A DNA stretch of 64,000 bases, taken from contig CM071599.1 of NCBI GenBank assembly GCA_036435485.1, positions 9,760,803 through 9,824,802 of the forward strand, in the 5' to 3' direction. The position numbers and the translations under genes are program-made. Below are positions 12,465-23,040 of the stretch, one piece after another (the stretch's first letter is position 1; every line of letters begins with the position of its first letter). The notes beneath the pieces are model-generated. The model ran no database searches and was not told the origin of the DNA. It saw nothing but the letters and a program-made list of their open reading frames with translations. The DNA is from Saposhnikovia divaricata. Taxonomy: Eukaryota > Streptophyta > Magnoliopsida > Apiales > Apiaceae.

Positions 12465-12727
12465 GTTAAGTAATCAACTCATCTAAAACCTTAAGATGTT
12501 AGTAAGGCTCAGCTGGATCTTTATATTATATTCTAACACTTCCCCTCACTCAAAAACCCATTTATGAGTCGAAGAGTGGATCACGGGCGCCCATCTTAGG
12601 GGCATAATTTGTCTTTCGTGTACATATTAAATATTAAGAATATTGGGGGTCATAAAGTGTCTAAACTCTGATACTAAGTTAAGTAATCAATTTATCTAAA
12701 ACCTTAACGACTGGTTACTTAACACTT
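12465..12727 (-). mobile_element. Small LTR/TRIM-like insertion in F-box pseudogene A
   Basis: Two similar ends, gttaagtaatcaactcatct... (12465) and gttaagtaatcaatttatct... (about 12681), flank about 180 bp. Next to the right repeat ctctgatacta (12666-12676) resembles a reversed TGGTATCAGAG primer site, which suggests a miniature minus-strand LTR element. No coding capacity. The boundaries are approximate. Confidence 0.45.
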
Positions 12728-13109
12728 ATAACTTTTCGACACCTTATGGGAAAGTATTTTTTTGAAAGGATTGAAATGGACGACAAATCTGACCATTGTG
12801 GTATTCACCAAGACGGCAAGACCTTCTGATAAGTTTTGACCCAGGATTTGGCCCTAGAGACCCCGACTGTATGTTATATAGTATAGTTAATGGATTAATT
12901 TGTTTATGGAAAAAGAACGTTGCAGTTACATGTGCAATACGCCTTCCTGGTCACGAGTTCGAAGACCAGGATACTAATTTGAAGTATGGCTTTGGATTTG
13001 TTAAAGCTAGCAATGAGTACAAGGTCGCATGCTTTTATAATAGTGTTCCTTTAGGGGGAAGGCTTACACAATTCATGTTGCATGGTTTATACACTTGGAA
13101 TAGGCATGT

Positions 13110-13566
13110 TGTAACACTCCAGTCCCACATCGAGGAGATTTGAGACTTTAGTTCAGTTTATAAGGCAAAGTACTAAAACTAAGTGCACCAACAAATCATC
13201 ATTTTTTGGGGCCTGTGGTGGGCTTGTGAATTACTCAAGTTGGTTGCATTTGGGCCATATACTTTGGCTTATTTCGGATTTAGAATCGGGACTTAACTCT
13301 ATTTTCGAAAAAGGCTCGGGATATGACGTGGGTCACATATGGTATCAGAACTGAATCTCGAAAGCTTGATTCGTCAAGTTGCCGAAGGTGAGGACACGAA
13401 GCCAGCCAGTATTATCCCACAATGGTTAGGGAGGAAGAGGAAAGATCTTGGACGTATAGGATATCCGTTCAGGCCTGACGAGCACGTTAGGAGTTTAAGT
13501 GGGAGAGTTTGTTACACCCTAGTCTCACATCGAGGAGATTTGGACTTTAGCTCAGTTTATAAGGTA
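13110..13566 (+). mobile_element. TRIM element in F-box pseudogene A
   Basis: A left LTR of about 225 bp (13110-13334, tgtaacactcc...gtgggtca) is followed by tggtatcagaac (13340-13351), an initiator-Met primer site. A 146-bp non-coding interior, the purine tract aagtgggagagtt (13497-13509) and the first ~57 bp of a second LTR (13510-13566, tgttacaccctag...) follow. The rest of the 3' LTR is missing. Size, primer site and lack of genes fit terminal-repeat retrotransposons in miniature. Confidence 0.75.
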
Positions 13567-14030
13567 AATTACTACTATTATTAATTGCATCGTGATACGA
13601 CGCAATCATCTGAACTTGTAATTTGGGTGATGAAGGATCATGGAATGAAAGAAAGTTGGAGTAAAGAAATCGTCATTCAAGATCAAACTCCTCGTTATCT
13701 AGATGGCATGGTTCATCCTTTAAAAGTTTTCGAAGATGGGACTATTTTATTATCATCAGATTGTTAGTTGTTTACTTATGATCCTGGAAATAAAACCTTT
13801 AAAGGACTTGACATTTTTATTGAGAGGTCCGAGTTTAACAAAGCTGTTGCAATGGTTTTTGTCCCGAGTTTCATCAGGCTTAAGAGTTTTCATGTGATGG
13901 AAATAAAACTTTCAAAGGACTTGACATTTTTATGGAGAGTTCCAAGTTTAACAAAGTTGTTGCAATGGTTTTTGTCCCGAGTTTCATCAGACTTAAGAGT
14001 TTTCATGTGAGAGTGATTTTCAGTATTGTA

Positions 14031-14587
14031 ACTTATCACATTTTTAGTTTGATCAGTAAGCAAGTATGTTTGTAAGTTGTACTACACTTAGTTTGATCAG
14101 TTAGCGAGTACGTTTGTAAGTTGTACTACACTTGGTTTGTAATTCGTTTTGGTTGATTTTGGTTGATACTTGATTATTTCGCTAACGTATAGGTCTAGCT
14201 ATGAATAAGGAGGAAACAAAAATATTTTTGCAAAGACATCCTTGCATTTTTTAAAAATAATTTTCAGAATCATATTTTAACTTTTAAGCCTCATCTGTAC
14301 ACATGGATACATGCCAGTAGGAAGAAAAATTGCTGGTAACATTGTACATTGATACCATATCCTCAGTTCTGCAAAGATTGATAAATGCAACAGAGGGAAG
14401 ATATATAGCTGGAATATAACACAAGTCATATACAAATTGTAGGCTTGCCAACCCAATTACCAACCATTTCCTCTCCAGAAAAAAAAAAAAACAAAACATA
14501 GCACATCATAATTATTTTTGTTAAAACCAATGTATCAAATGTAAGAGCCCATCGGTATTTTCATGCACTGCAATTTAAAACTCAGAC
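14031..14587. other. Intergenic / cysteine synthase 3' region, copy A
   Basis: The two genes are tail-to-tail here. The stretch holds two tandem ~65-bp repeats (agtttgatcagt...gtaagttgtactacactt, about 14045-14135) and then sequence that probably includes the minus-strand 3' UTR, since it is well conserved with unit B. No coding frame resembles a known protein. Confidence 0.5.
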
Positions 14588-17500
14588 TTAGATCTCGAAG
14601 GACATGTTCTCAGCTTCATGTCTCACTGATTCAAACAGCACTGAAGACAAATATCGCTCTCCAAAGCTAGGGAAAATAACCTGCAAAGTTGTCGAGAGGA
14701 GACAAGTGAGGAAAGTACTCTAGGCGTATAAGAAACTATTTGAGATTTTTTACTTTACAAATATTGAATGTACTTTTAGGAGCTCAGCCTAGTAGATATT
14801 GATACAATACATAATGCTAATAGCTTTAAATAATTTCTTCTATATAAATAGATAGTTAACATAAATTCCTGAATGTTAAATCTTAATCACTACCAAGGTG
14901 TCAGTTTAACTCTTTTTTGGGTGCATAAAGAAAAAGAATAAGTAGTAGTATTCTTGCAGATGGACAATGACAAACTAATTACTTCTTTCCCATCTCAGGT
15001 GGTTCCATAAACATATAATTGTTTAGTGATCAAGAAGAAAAGAAACAAACTTACAACAATCAATTTTCCTGCACTTTCCGGCCTTTTTGCGATCTTAATA
15101 GCAGCTGCAGCTGCAGCACCAGATGATATTCCCACCTGTGAAAGATAATTAATGATTAGATGCAGAAAAACTGAGAAAGCATCATACAAATTGTTCTAGA
15201 CGACCCATAAGTCCGGAAAGATGCATTTCGAGTGTCATAAACTGTTGAACACAACAGTAATCCTTCTTTTACAGCGAGAAGTTTTGCAGTTTCTATGGCT
15301 TCATCACTTGACACCTGTAAAATGACAGAAACATCATTACGCTGGAATAGAAAAGTATATATTGCTATAAAAAATATCTGTAGAACAATATTAATATACT
15401 GTCATTTTGTTCACAGAACTTAGAGATTATCCTATGGAAGTACTAGTTAATTAATAAAAATGTCTTCCCTTTCCTTTCAAAAAGAGGCTCAGAACACCTG
15501 ACATGGTGGAATGAGGTGATAACTAACATATTAATTGATTGAATCATTACAGAGGAAACCTAATAATTTTCTGTAGCCTTACCTGAACAACTTCATCAAT
15601 AAGGTCAACGTCCAGTACTCCAGGAATAAAACCAGCTCCAATTCCCTGGATCTTATGCGGACCTTAGGCATTAGAAGATGCATGCATTAGGTATATTGAA
15701 CAATAATTAAACATCTTTTCTGGAGAAATAAGATCATCAACCTAAAGAGAATATATAGTCTTTATACTGGATCCGTATTATTGAGGAACAATTAGCAATT
15801 ATAATCGGTATATAATGAATTTATCTGCAGTTGCAGCCATAAATTTACTCCATCCTGAACTCTAAAAAACTGAAAATTGGGACAACTTCATATTCTACTT
15901 CAAATAGTATTACAGGAGAAATATCCATTCACTCTAAAAAACAGCTCTATCTCATTAAACTTGAGCATACGAGTTTAAACATAGAAGATGGCATTCACTG
16001 TGTAACTAGTTGCAAGAGGGGCATGAATCTTGTGCAGTTTATATTCATTTTCCCCTTGTGATACTTCTAGTAATTTGGTATAATTAACATCGTTATATAT
16101 TGTATAATCTTAATTTCTCCACTTCTAAACCAGAAAGGAGCAGATGATACATGGATTAAGCAGTTAACGAAAAGAAATTTCAAATATTATTATATTATCC
16201 AAGATCTGCCATCCAAAACTTACCAGGCTTTCCTCCTGATAGAATAGCACTCTCAACAGGTTCTACACCATAGAGCTGATAATGTAAGAAGGAAAAAGCG
16301 AATTAGAAAGGACAATGCAACTTTTCAGTCTCTAATAAATATCAATGGTACACAGTGGAGTTCAAATCACATATCATTGGGCATCAGTGTACTGTATTTG
16401 TAGCTAACCTTGATAGCAGGGTTTTGCTCTTTAAGGAACTTTCCGGAACCAGTTATTGTTCCCCCAGTACCTATTCCAGATACAAAGGCATCAACTTTCC
16501 CATTAGAGCCTTTCCAGATCTCCGGTCCAGTGGTTTCATAATGTACCTACATAGTAAGATAAAAGGATGCATTTTTGCTTTGGAAACAAACAAAATCGAA
16601 GGGAAAAAGTAAATAACTAGCAAATTCATACCTTCGGGTTTGCAGGGTTCTCAAACTGCTGAAGAATGTAAGAATTAGGTGTTTTAGCCAATATCTCTTC
16701 AGCCTTCTGAATAGCACCTTTCATTCCCTTGGCAGGATCTGTCAAAATCAACTCAGCTCCAAACGCACGGAGAATAATCTTCCTCTCGAGACTCATTGAA
16801 GCAGGCATAGTAATTATAAGCTTGTATCCCTTAGCTGCCGCCATGAAAGCTAATCCAATGCCAGTATTTCCACTAGTAGGCTCAATCAGGACACTCTTTA
16901 ACACAACCAAAAAGAAAACAACCTGAATTAGATCTAATTGCACCCTTACTTGCATAGATGTTACAGAGCTAAAAGTAGAAACTTACATAACTACCTAAAC
17001 ACAAAATCACAATCCAATTGAACATAAGAAAAAATATATCCGCAATACTTGCTATATCGATATTTTTATTCATTGCTTATATACATAAAATTAAACTTGG
17101 AAAAATCCACAATAAATGAAGTATTTCGAAACTAAATTCAAGCAATCTGCTAGCCCTTTCTGGATGTCAAAATAAATCCTCTTAAAGACCACATCCATAA
17201 TAGTACAACTCTAGTTCTAGGCAGGCCAAATGCACATACAAGAACATGAAGCAAAAAACCAACCTCTCCTGGAGTGATAAGGCCCTTAGCTTCAGCATCA
17301 GTAATCATACTATATCCAATCCTGCAAACCAAAACAACATCAACTTCATAATTATAAATTCACAAACGACCAATATTAAAATGCTTCAATTTCAAATCTT
17401 TACTAAAAAACAGTGAGAGATCAATATAAAAATACCTGTCTTTAACACTGGAGCATGGTTCCATCATTTCTAACTTAGCAGCAACACGGCCAACACAACC

Positions 17501-17717
17501 ATCAACACCATGGTTAAGATACACCAATGGGGTCTTTCCAATCAACTGTTTGACAATTTTTAAACTTTAGTCCAAGAAAACAAAGCTAACTATAACTGAA
17601 CATTACAAGAAACAGAAAGATGTACATGTGTTTATGTGTGTGTGTGTGTCTCAGTGTGTGTGCTTGCATACTTACTTCAGTGACATCTTTGGCAATTCCA
17701 ATCTTCTCTGTAGCCAT
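14588..17717 (-). CDS. OASTL: Cytosolic O-acetylserine(thiol)lyase (cysteine synthase), copy A
   Basis: PLP enzyme making L-cysteine and acetate from O-acetylserine and sulfide, the last step of sulfur assimilation; partner of serine acetyltransferase. Ten exons on the minus strand: 17676-17717, 17436-17545, 17264-17321, 16632-16895, 16409-16546, 16224-16275, 15583-15662, 15255-15314, 15055-15135, 14588-14680. They join in phase to 325 codons, the usual length of cytosolic isoforms. The start MATEKIGIAKDVTE has no transit peptide. Visible motifs are PCSSVKDR with the PLP lysine (K49), the substrate loop TSGNTG (77-82), the phosphate loop GTGGT (184-188), GISSGAAAA, and a C-terminus ending MSFEI. 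Odd point: the exon 8 donor reads TT, not GT (15253-15254), whereas copy B has GT. It also has HGVDG where copy B and many relatives have V. The enzyme call is secure; whether this copy makes correct mRNA is doubtful. Confidence 0.9.
15253..15254 (-). promoter_or_regulatory. Mutated splice donor of exon 8, copy A
   Basis: The minus strand reads GGATTACTG|TTGTGT in copy A and GGATTACTG|GTGTGT in copy B. A G-to-T change destroys the GT. The nearest GT dinucleotides are one base upstream or two bases downstream and both would shift the frame. Confidence 0.8.
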
Positions 17718-18880
17718 GACTTGCAAGCAAAAAACAGATAAGCAATGTAAAGAACTTTGTTATAGGACTTATGAGAAGTGTAATAATTAGAGATTCATAA
17801 ACTACTTTATATGCAAGCTATACTTTCTTGCAGATCAGAAATACTACTACTTTTGACTTTATTTGCTGGAAATGGACTTTGTTTGAAACCATCAGTATAT
17901 CACACACTATTAGTTTAATGCGTATTTAGTCGGGGTTTTTACGGAAAAAGCTTTCCTATCTAAAAAGTAGGATACTGCTCTGAGACGGATATACTGTGTA
18001 GGTTTGGTTTCGACTTTGTTTGAGATGTGTAGGTTTGGTTTGGACTTTGTTTGAGATATCTAAGAAAAATGTTTAGTTTCATTTAAAAATATCAATTATC
18101 TGTAAGTTAATTTTTTAACCAACAGTTATTATTAATTTAAGATAAATTATTACTTTTATCCACATGATACACAAAAAATGTATGAACGACAGAGATACAT
18201 ATAACCTCAGTTTATAATCAAAAGAAATTTTTTAATAATTATAATAAATTAATATTATTTCATCCGTCGTAGAGAAAAATGAATAAAATGATGTAATAAA
18301 ATAAATTTAGTGAAATAAAGTAATAGATATAGTTGCATTTTATATTATAAGCTTTATTATTTTGGGTTAATTTTACAATGTAAAAAATTAAGAGGACATT
18401 CAAAAAGTAAACAGTATGACTCCTCTCAGCAGCTTATATTCAAGAAAGCGGTTTGACCTCCGGTTTGTACCGTATATATCACAATTACATTTTACATGCC
18501 TTAAAAGTATTTGTCACAATTTTTTATTAAATAAATAAAATATTAAATATAGGGAAATTTTATTTCAAATTTTATTTTTTAATTTTTAGAGTTATTTGTT
18601 GCATATTATATCACAATCTGCAATATTTTGTAAATATGGGAGGCATATGTTACAAAAAAAAATTTAAAAATAACATTTTCTTAAAGATATTAATTTTTAA
18701 AATATATAAACAATTGAAATTAAATTTGATAATTTTCATTTAATTATTAAATATATCATTTTTTATTAATGACTAATATAAACATGACGAACTATATGAT
18801 TAACAATGTCGTGCAGACACTTCTCAAAAAAAAAAAAACAATGTCCTGCAGACTGATCCGATAATTCAGCAACTCCTTAC
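17718..18880. other. Upstream region of cysteine synthase A
   Basis: Presumed promoter and 5' UTR for the minus-strand gene. The first ~150 bp match unit B closely; beyond 17,870 the match is patchy. On the minus strand a pyrimidine-rich run followed by GCTTGCAAG lies just before the ATG and could be a 5' UTR intron acceptor. A short tandem repeat (gtgtaggtttggttt...gactttgtttgagat, about 17997-18055) is unique to unit A. Confidence 0.4.
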
Positions 18881-19214
18881 AGCATCTCCAAGGATGCACA
18901 CCCCTTACCAATTTTAGGGATTTTCTTTAAAAAAAACACTCTCCAACCATTTCTCCTCTTCCCAATATATTTTATGGGAGAGAAAATATATCCCTACATG
19001 TGGATTCCAAATATCAGCCCCTATCTTTCTCCACGTCATCTGCTCCCCTTCCGTTTATTTAAATTTCAAACTTTTAAATTTTAAAAATTAAACTTTTAAA
19101 ATATAGGGTATCTATATAGGGATTATCATTGGAGTAAAATGTCATTTTAATTTACTATATTATTAATAATCCTTATTTTAGGGGCTAAGAAAAGAGTGCA
19201 TCCTTGGAGATGCT
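18881..19214. mobile_element. MITE present only in unit A
   Basis: Terminal inverted repeats agcatctccaaggatgcac (18881-18899) and its exact complement at 19196-19214. Unit B lacks the sequence at the matching place (near 30230), so the empty site is visible. GAGCATCTCC-type ends resemble the Tourist-like MITE at 61795. The target duplication is not clear. Confidence 0.75.
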
Positions 19215-19725
19215 CATTTTCACCTCATTTGCACATGGACTCTTCAAATTTTAGCAAGATTAATTAGAGACCGTATTAGGGGTAATAAACAAAAATAATT
19301 GAAATTAATTGGATCATTTCTTTTGTTGGTATTTGTTTTGGAAAATTTGTCATGTTTTTTAATCTTTTCTAATTTTAGAATTATCCAATATTGCTCATAT
19401 TTCATTCTCCACCCCTATTAAGTATTTTGTTTTTCTTTCCTTATTTCTTTTTTATTTTCAATTATAATTTTTACCTTAAATCATTAAAACATAGATTTAC
19501 ATGTAAATTAATTTTAAAAATAAAAAATAATTTTAATTTAGTTTTCATAAATTAACATAATTTAAATATAGTTTTTTTCCTTTTTATCCTTTCTGCAATG
19601 TCATTCCGTTTCCCCACACGAACCAAACGATCCCTTAAAATATTAAATTTGTGGGATATAAATAAATTGATAAATGCATAAAGCGATCAAGAATAAGACA
19701 CTATTACTGCAATAAGAATAAGAGT

Positions 19726-20306
19726 TCATGGCACTTTGCATCTCTCTACTTTAAAAACTATCTATATAATAAACAGGGCAAAGCAATCAGTAAAGATAAA
19801 AACATGGATGGTATTCTCAACTTGAATTTGAGATGAGCATTTTCAAAGATTCTAATTAAAAATATATATATATATCCCCTTCCCTGATGATGATATAATG
19901 GAGAAGAGAAGAAGCGGTTTTGTCAATTTGTTTTAGTCTTTAAAGATAGTCAGCTAGGTATCTTTACTTTCACAAATACCACACTGTCTAATAGGAGGTT
20001 ACAGAGGCGGGAAATCCACAAGTACTTGTATAAAATAAAATGATGGTTAAGCAATAAGCAAACTTTACTCAATGGGGACAGCAAAAAGGTTATACTGATT
20101 ACAATAAAAGGTCTTAGCAGCTAAGAAGTAATTATCACCTCCACAGCAGCATCAAACGTAAGAAGTACAGAAACAGGTGAGCCAAGAGTAGGAGCTATGA
20201 CTCCTGCTCTTTCCCTGGCTTTGTGATCCAATGCCTCTAATTTGAACAGGATCATCTCTAACCTACGTAAATCAACAGATCAGCATTAGTGTGACCTGGA
20301 ATAAAT
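19726..20306. other. Spacer between duplication units
   Basis: Single-copy stretch separating unit A from unit B. It contains the orphan coding-like exon at 20121-20262 on the minus strand; the rest shows no gene. Confidence 0.5.
20121..20262 (-). pseudogene. Orphan terminal exon of unidentified gene
   Basis: The minus strand has a good acceptor (GATTTACGTAG) followed by an open frame of 46 codons and a TAG at 20121-20123. It begins LEMILFKLEALDHKARERAG and ends FDAAVEVIITS. The composition (charged, amphipathic, no low complexity) looks coding. Upstream in its own direction only about 45 bp remain before duplication unit B starts, and I find no further exon. It therefore looks like the 3' end of a gene truncated at the duplication breakpoint. 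I do not recognise the family. Confidence 0.45.
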
Positions 20307-20964
20307 TATTATTAAAGTTATATATATTTAGGTTCATCCATGTGTGAGTGCATGCATAACATGATCTATTTTTACATGCCTAAACTGTCCTTCATGGAGC
20401 GATACCTGTATAGTCATATCTGTTTGAGTATTTCCACTAGTGGAGCACTGCAAGAATACGATTTCATCGATCGATTGTGGGCATTTTTCTTCTAGTGATG
20501 GATGATAGCATGGTGTTGGGAAGACGACATGTTTCTTAGTTTTCTTTTAGTTTTGTTTAAATCGACGCTAAACTGATTTCAAGCACTGAAACACATAAAT
20601 TAATTGGAAAAGAAAAGAAAAGGCTACCATCTAACATTTATGTTCGCATATATTCCAAATATTACATACTTAGACATTCTATTGTAAAATGCCCAGTCAT
20701 TAATCTTTCATATATATGTTAATCTAACAGATTCTCCATGTTGATATTGTTAAAAGATAGTTAAGCTAATCAAATTTGTTGAATTTTTTTTTTCTCGAAG
20801 GTGTACCTTGGCAAGTCCTTCACTAGGGATTTTCCAGAAGACCTTTTGGCTGAAAATCAAGATAGTTGCCCACTGGAAGTGTGTATTGCAAAAGATGGCA
20901 CATAATATTCTCAAAACCATATTTTGCTAACCTGCATCTATAAAGTTCACCTGCAAGCCTTATT

Positions 20965-21228
20965 GTTAAGTAATCAACTCATCTAAAACCTTAAGATGTT
21001 AGTAAGGCCCAGCTGGATCTTTATATTATATTCTTAACACTTCCCCTCACTCAAAAACCCATTTATGAGTCGAAGAGTGGATCACGGGCGCCCATCTTAG
21101 GGGCATAATTTGTCTTTCGTGTACATATTAAATATTGAGAATATTGGGGGTCATAAAGTGTCTAAACTCTGATACTAAGTTAAGTAATCAATTTATCTAA
21201 AACCTTAACGACTGGTTACTTAACACTT
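20965..21228 (-). mobile_element. Small LTR/TRIM-like insertion in F-box pseudogene B
   Basis: Same element as in copy A with few base differences, so it was inserted before the segmental duplication. Confidence 0.45.
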
Positions 21229-21603
21229 ATAACTTTTCGACACCTTATGGGAAAATATTTTTTTGAAATGATTAAAATGGACGACAAATCTGACCATTGT
21301 GGTATTCACCAAGACGGCAAGACCTTCTGATAAGTTTTGACCCAGGATTTGGCCCTAGAGACCCCGACTGTGTGTTATATAGTATAGTTAATGGGTTAAT
21401 TTGTTTATGGAAAAAGAACGTTGCAGTTACATGTGCAATACGCCTTCCTGGTCACGAGTTCGAAAACCAGGATACTAATCTGAAGTATGGCTTTGGATTT
21501 GTTAAAGCTAGCAATGAGTACAAGGTCTTTTATAATAGTGTTCCTTTAGGGGAAGGCTTACACAATTCATGTTGCATGGTTTATACACTTGGAATAGGCA
21601 TGT

Positions 21604-22053
21604 TGTAACACTCCAGTCCCACATCGAGGAGATTTGAGACTTTAGTTCAGTTTATAAGACAAAGTACTAAAACTAAGTGCACCAACAAATCATGATTTCT
21701 TTGGGCTTGTGGTGGGCTTGTGAATTACTCAAGATGGTTGCATTTGGGCCATATACTTTGGCTTATTTCGGATTTAGAATTGGGACTTAACTCTATTTTC
21801 GAAAAAGGCTTGGGATATGACGTGGGTCACATATGGTATCAGAACCGAATCTCGAAAGCTTGATTCGTCAAGTTGCCGAAGGTGAGGACACGAAGCCAGC
21901 CGGTATTATCCCACAATGGATAGGGAGGAAGAGGAACGATTTTGGACGTATAGGATATTCGTTCAGGCCTGACGAACACGTTAGGAGTTTAAGTGGGAGA
22001 GTACAAATCATGATATTTTGGGAATTTATGGTGGATCCGGTATGAATTTGTGT
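21604..22053 (+). mobile_element. TRIM element in F-box pseudogene B
   Basis: The left LTR starts at 21604 (tgtaacactcc). The primer site tggtatcagaac is at 21834-21845 and the purine tract aagtgggagagt at 21991-22002. The right LTR lacks its first ~80 bp and starts at the acaaatcatgat motif (22003), which corresponds to 21684 in the left LTR. Copy A keeps exactly the part missing here, so the two copies lost different parts of the same LTR. Confidence 0.7.
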
Positions 22054-22490
22054 GTGTGATACGACGCAATCATCTGAACTTGTAATTTGGGTGATGAAGG
22101 ATCATGGAATGAAAGAAAGTTGGAGTAAAGAAATCGTCATTCAAGATCAAACTTCTCGTTATCTAGATGGCATGGTTCATCCTTTAAAAGTTTTCGAAGA
22201 TGGGACTATTTTATTATCATCAGATTGTTAGTTTTTTACTTATGATCCTGGAAATAAAACCTTTAAAGGACTTGACATTTTTATTGAGAGGTCCGAGTTT
22301 AACAAAGCTGTTGCAATGGTTTTTGTCCCTAGTTTCATCAGGCTTAAGAGTTTTCATGTGATGGAAATAAAACTTTCAAAGGACTTGACATTTTTATGGA
22401 GAGTTCCAAGTTTAACAAAGTTGTTGCAATGGTTTTTGTCCCGAGTTTCATCAGACTTGAGAGTTTTCATGTGAGAGTGTTTTTCAGTAT

Positions 22491-23040
22491 GTAACTTATC
22501 ACATTTTTAGTTTTATCAGTAAGCGAGTACGTTTGTAAGTTGTACTACACTTAGTTTGATCAGTTAGCGAGTACGTTTGTAAGTTGTACTACACTTGGTT
22601 TGTAATTCGTTTTGGTTGATTTTGGTTGATACTTGATTATTTCGCTAACGTATAGGTCTAGCTATGAATAAGGAGGAAACAAAAATATTTTTGCAAAGAC
22701 ATCCTTGCATTTTTTAAAAATAATTTTCAGAATCATATTTCAAGCCTCATCTGTACACATGGATACATGCCAGTAGGAAGAAAAATTGCTGGTAACATTG
22801 TACATTGATACCATATCCTCAGTTCTGCAAAGATGGATAAATGCAACAAGGGAAGATAAATAGCTGGAATATAACACAAGTCATATACAAATTGTAGGCT
22901 TGCCAACCCAATTACCAACCATTTCCTCTCCAGAAAAAAAAAAACAAAACATAGCACATCTTAATTATTTTTGTTAAAACCAATGTATCAAATGTAAGAG
23001 CCCATCGGTATTTTCATGCACTGCAATTTAAAACTCAGAC
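22491..23040. other. Intergenic / cysteine synthase 3' region, copy B
   Basis: Counterpart of 14031-14587, with the same tandem gtaagttgtactacactt repeats and presumed minus-strand 3' UTR. No gene seen. Confidence 0.5.

Larger units (their letters stand above)
12328..14030 (+). pseudogene. F-box/FBA-domain protein pseudogene, copy A
   Basis: The frame at 12328 reads DFPEDLLAEN, the opening of a plant F-box, then decays. After about 470 bp containing a small LTR-type insertion, 12796-13110 reads MWYSPRRQDLLISFDPGFG, then VNGLICLWKK and YGFGFVKASNEYKV, the layout of an F-box-associated domain. A miniature LTR element interrupts it at 13110. The frame resumes at 13585 with VIWVMKDHGMKESWSKEIV, a strong FBA signature, then hits a TAG before LFTYDPGNKTFKGL. 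A tandem duplication of about 108 bp repeats its 3' end (13850-14005). Intact relatives are substrate adaptors of SCF ubiquitin ligases. The stop and insertions are shared with copy B, so the gene died before the segmental duplication. Confidence 0.75.
11806..19725. repeat. Segmental duplication, unit A
   Basis: Starts at attattattaaagttatat and runs in parallel with unit B at a near-constant offset of about 8.5 kb. It holds an F-box pseudogene (+) and a cysteine synthase gene (-). From the start to about 17,870 the copies differ by scattered single bases and small indels. From there to about 19,725 similarity is patchy. Unit A has a MITE (18881-19214) absent from B and lacks B's Helitron. 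Confidence 0.9.
20828..22490 (+). pseudogene. F-box/FBA-domain protein pseudogene, copy B
   Basis: Same architecture as copy A: DFPEDLLAEN at 20828, an FBA-like frame at 21297-21604 (MWYSPRRQDLL...NGLICLWKK), a TRIM insertion, then VIWVMKDHGMKESWSKEIV from about 22083 and the shared TAG after SSDC. The 3' tandem duplication is also present. Copy B lacks six bases before FYNSV that copy A has, and one g in the following run, so the frames differ after SNEYKV. Both copies are non-functional; FBA proteins normally give substrate specificity to SCF ubiquitin ligases. Confidence 0.75.

Noticed and set aside
14284..14499. Minus-strand 71-codon frame downstream of cysteine synthase A (similar at 22733-22957)
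   Set aside because: The frame is not preserved between the two duplicates and lies in the presumed 3' UTR.
16355..16926. Plus-strand frames overlapping cysteine synthase exons (also 24777-25052)
   Set aside because: Antisense shadows of real minus-strand exons.
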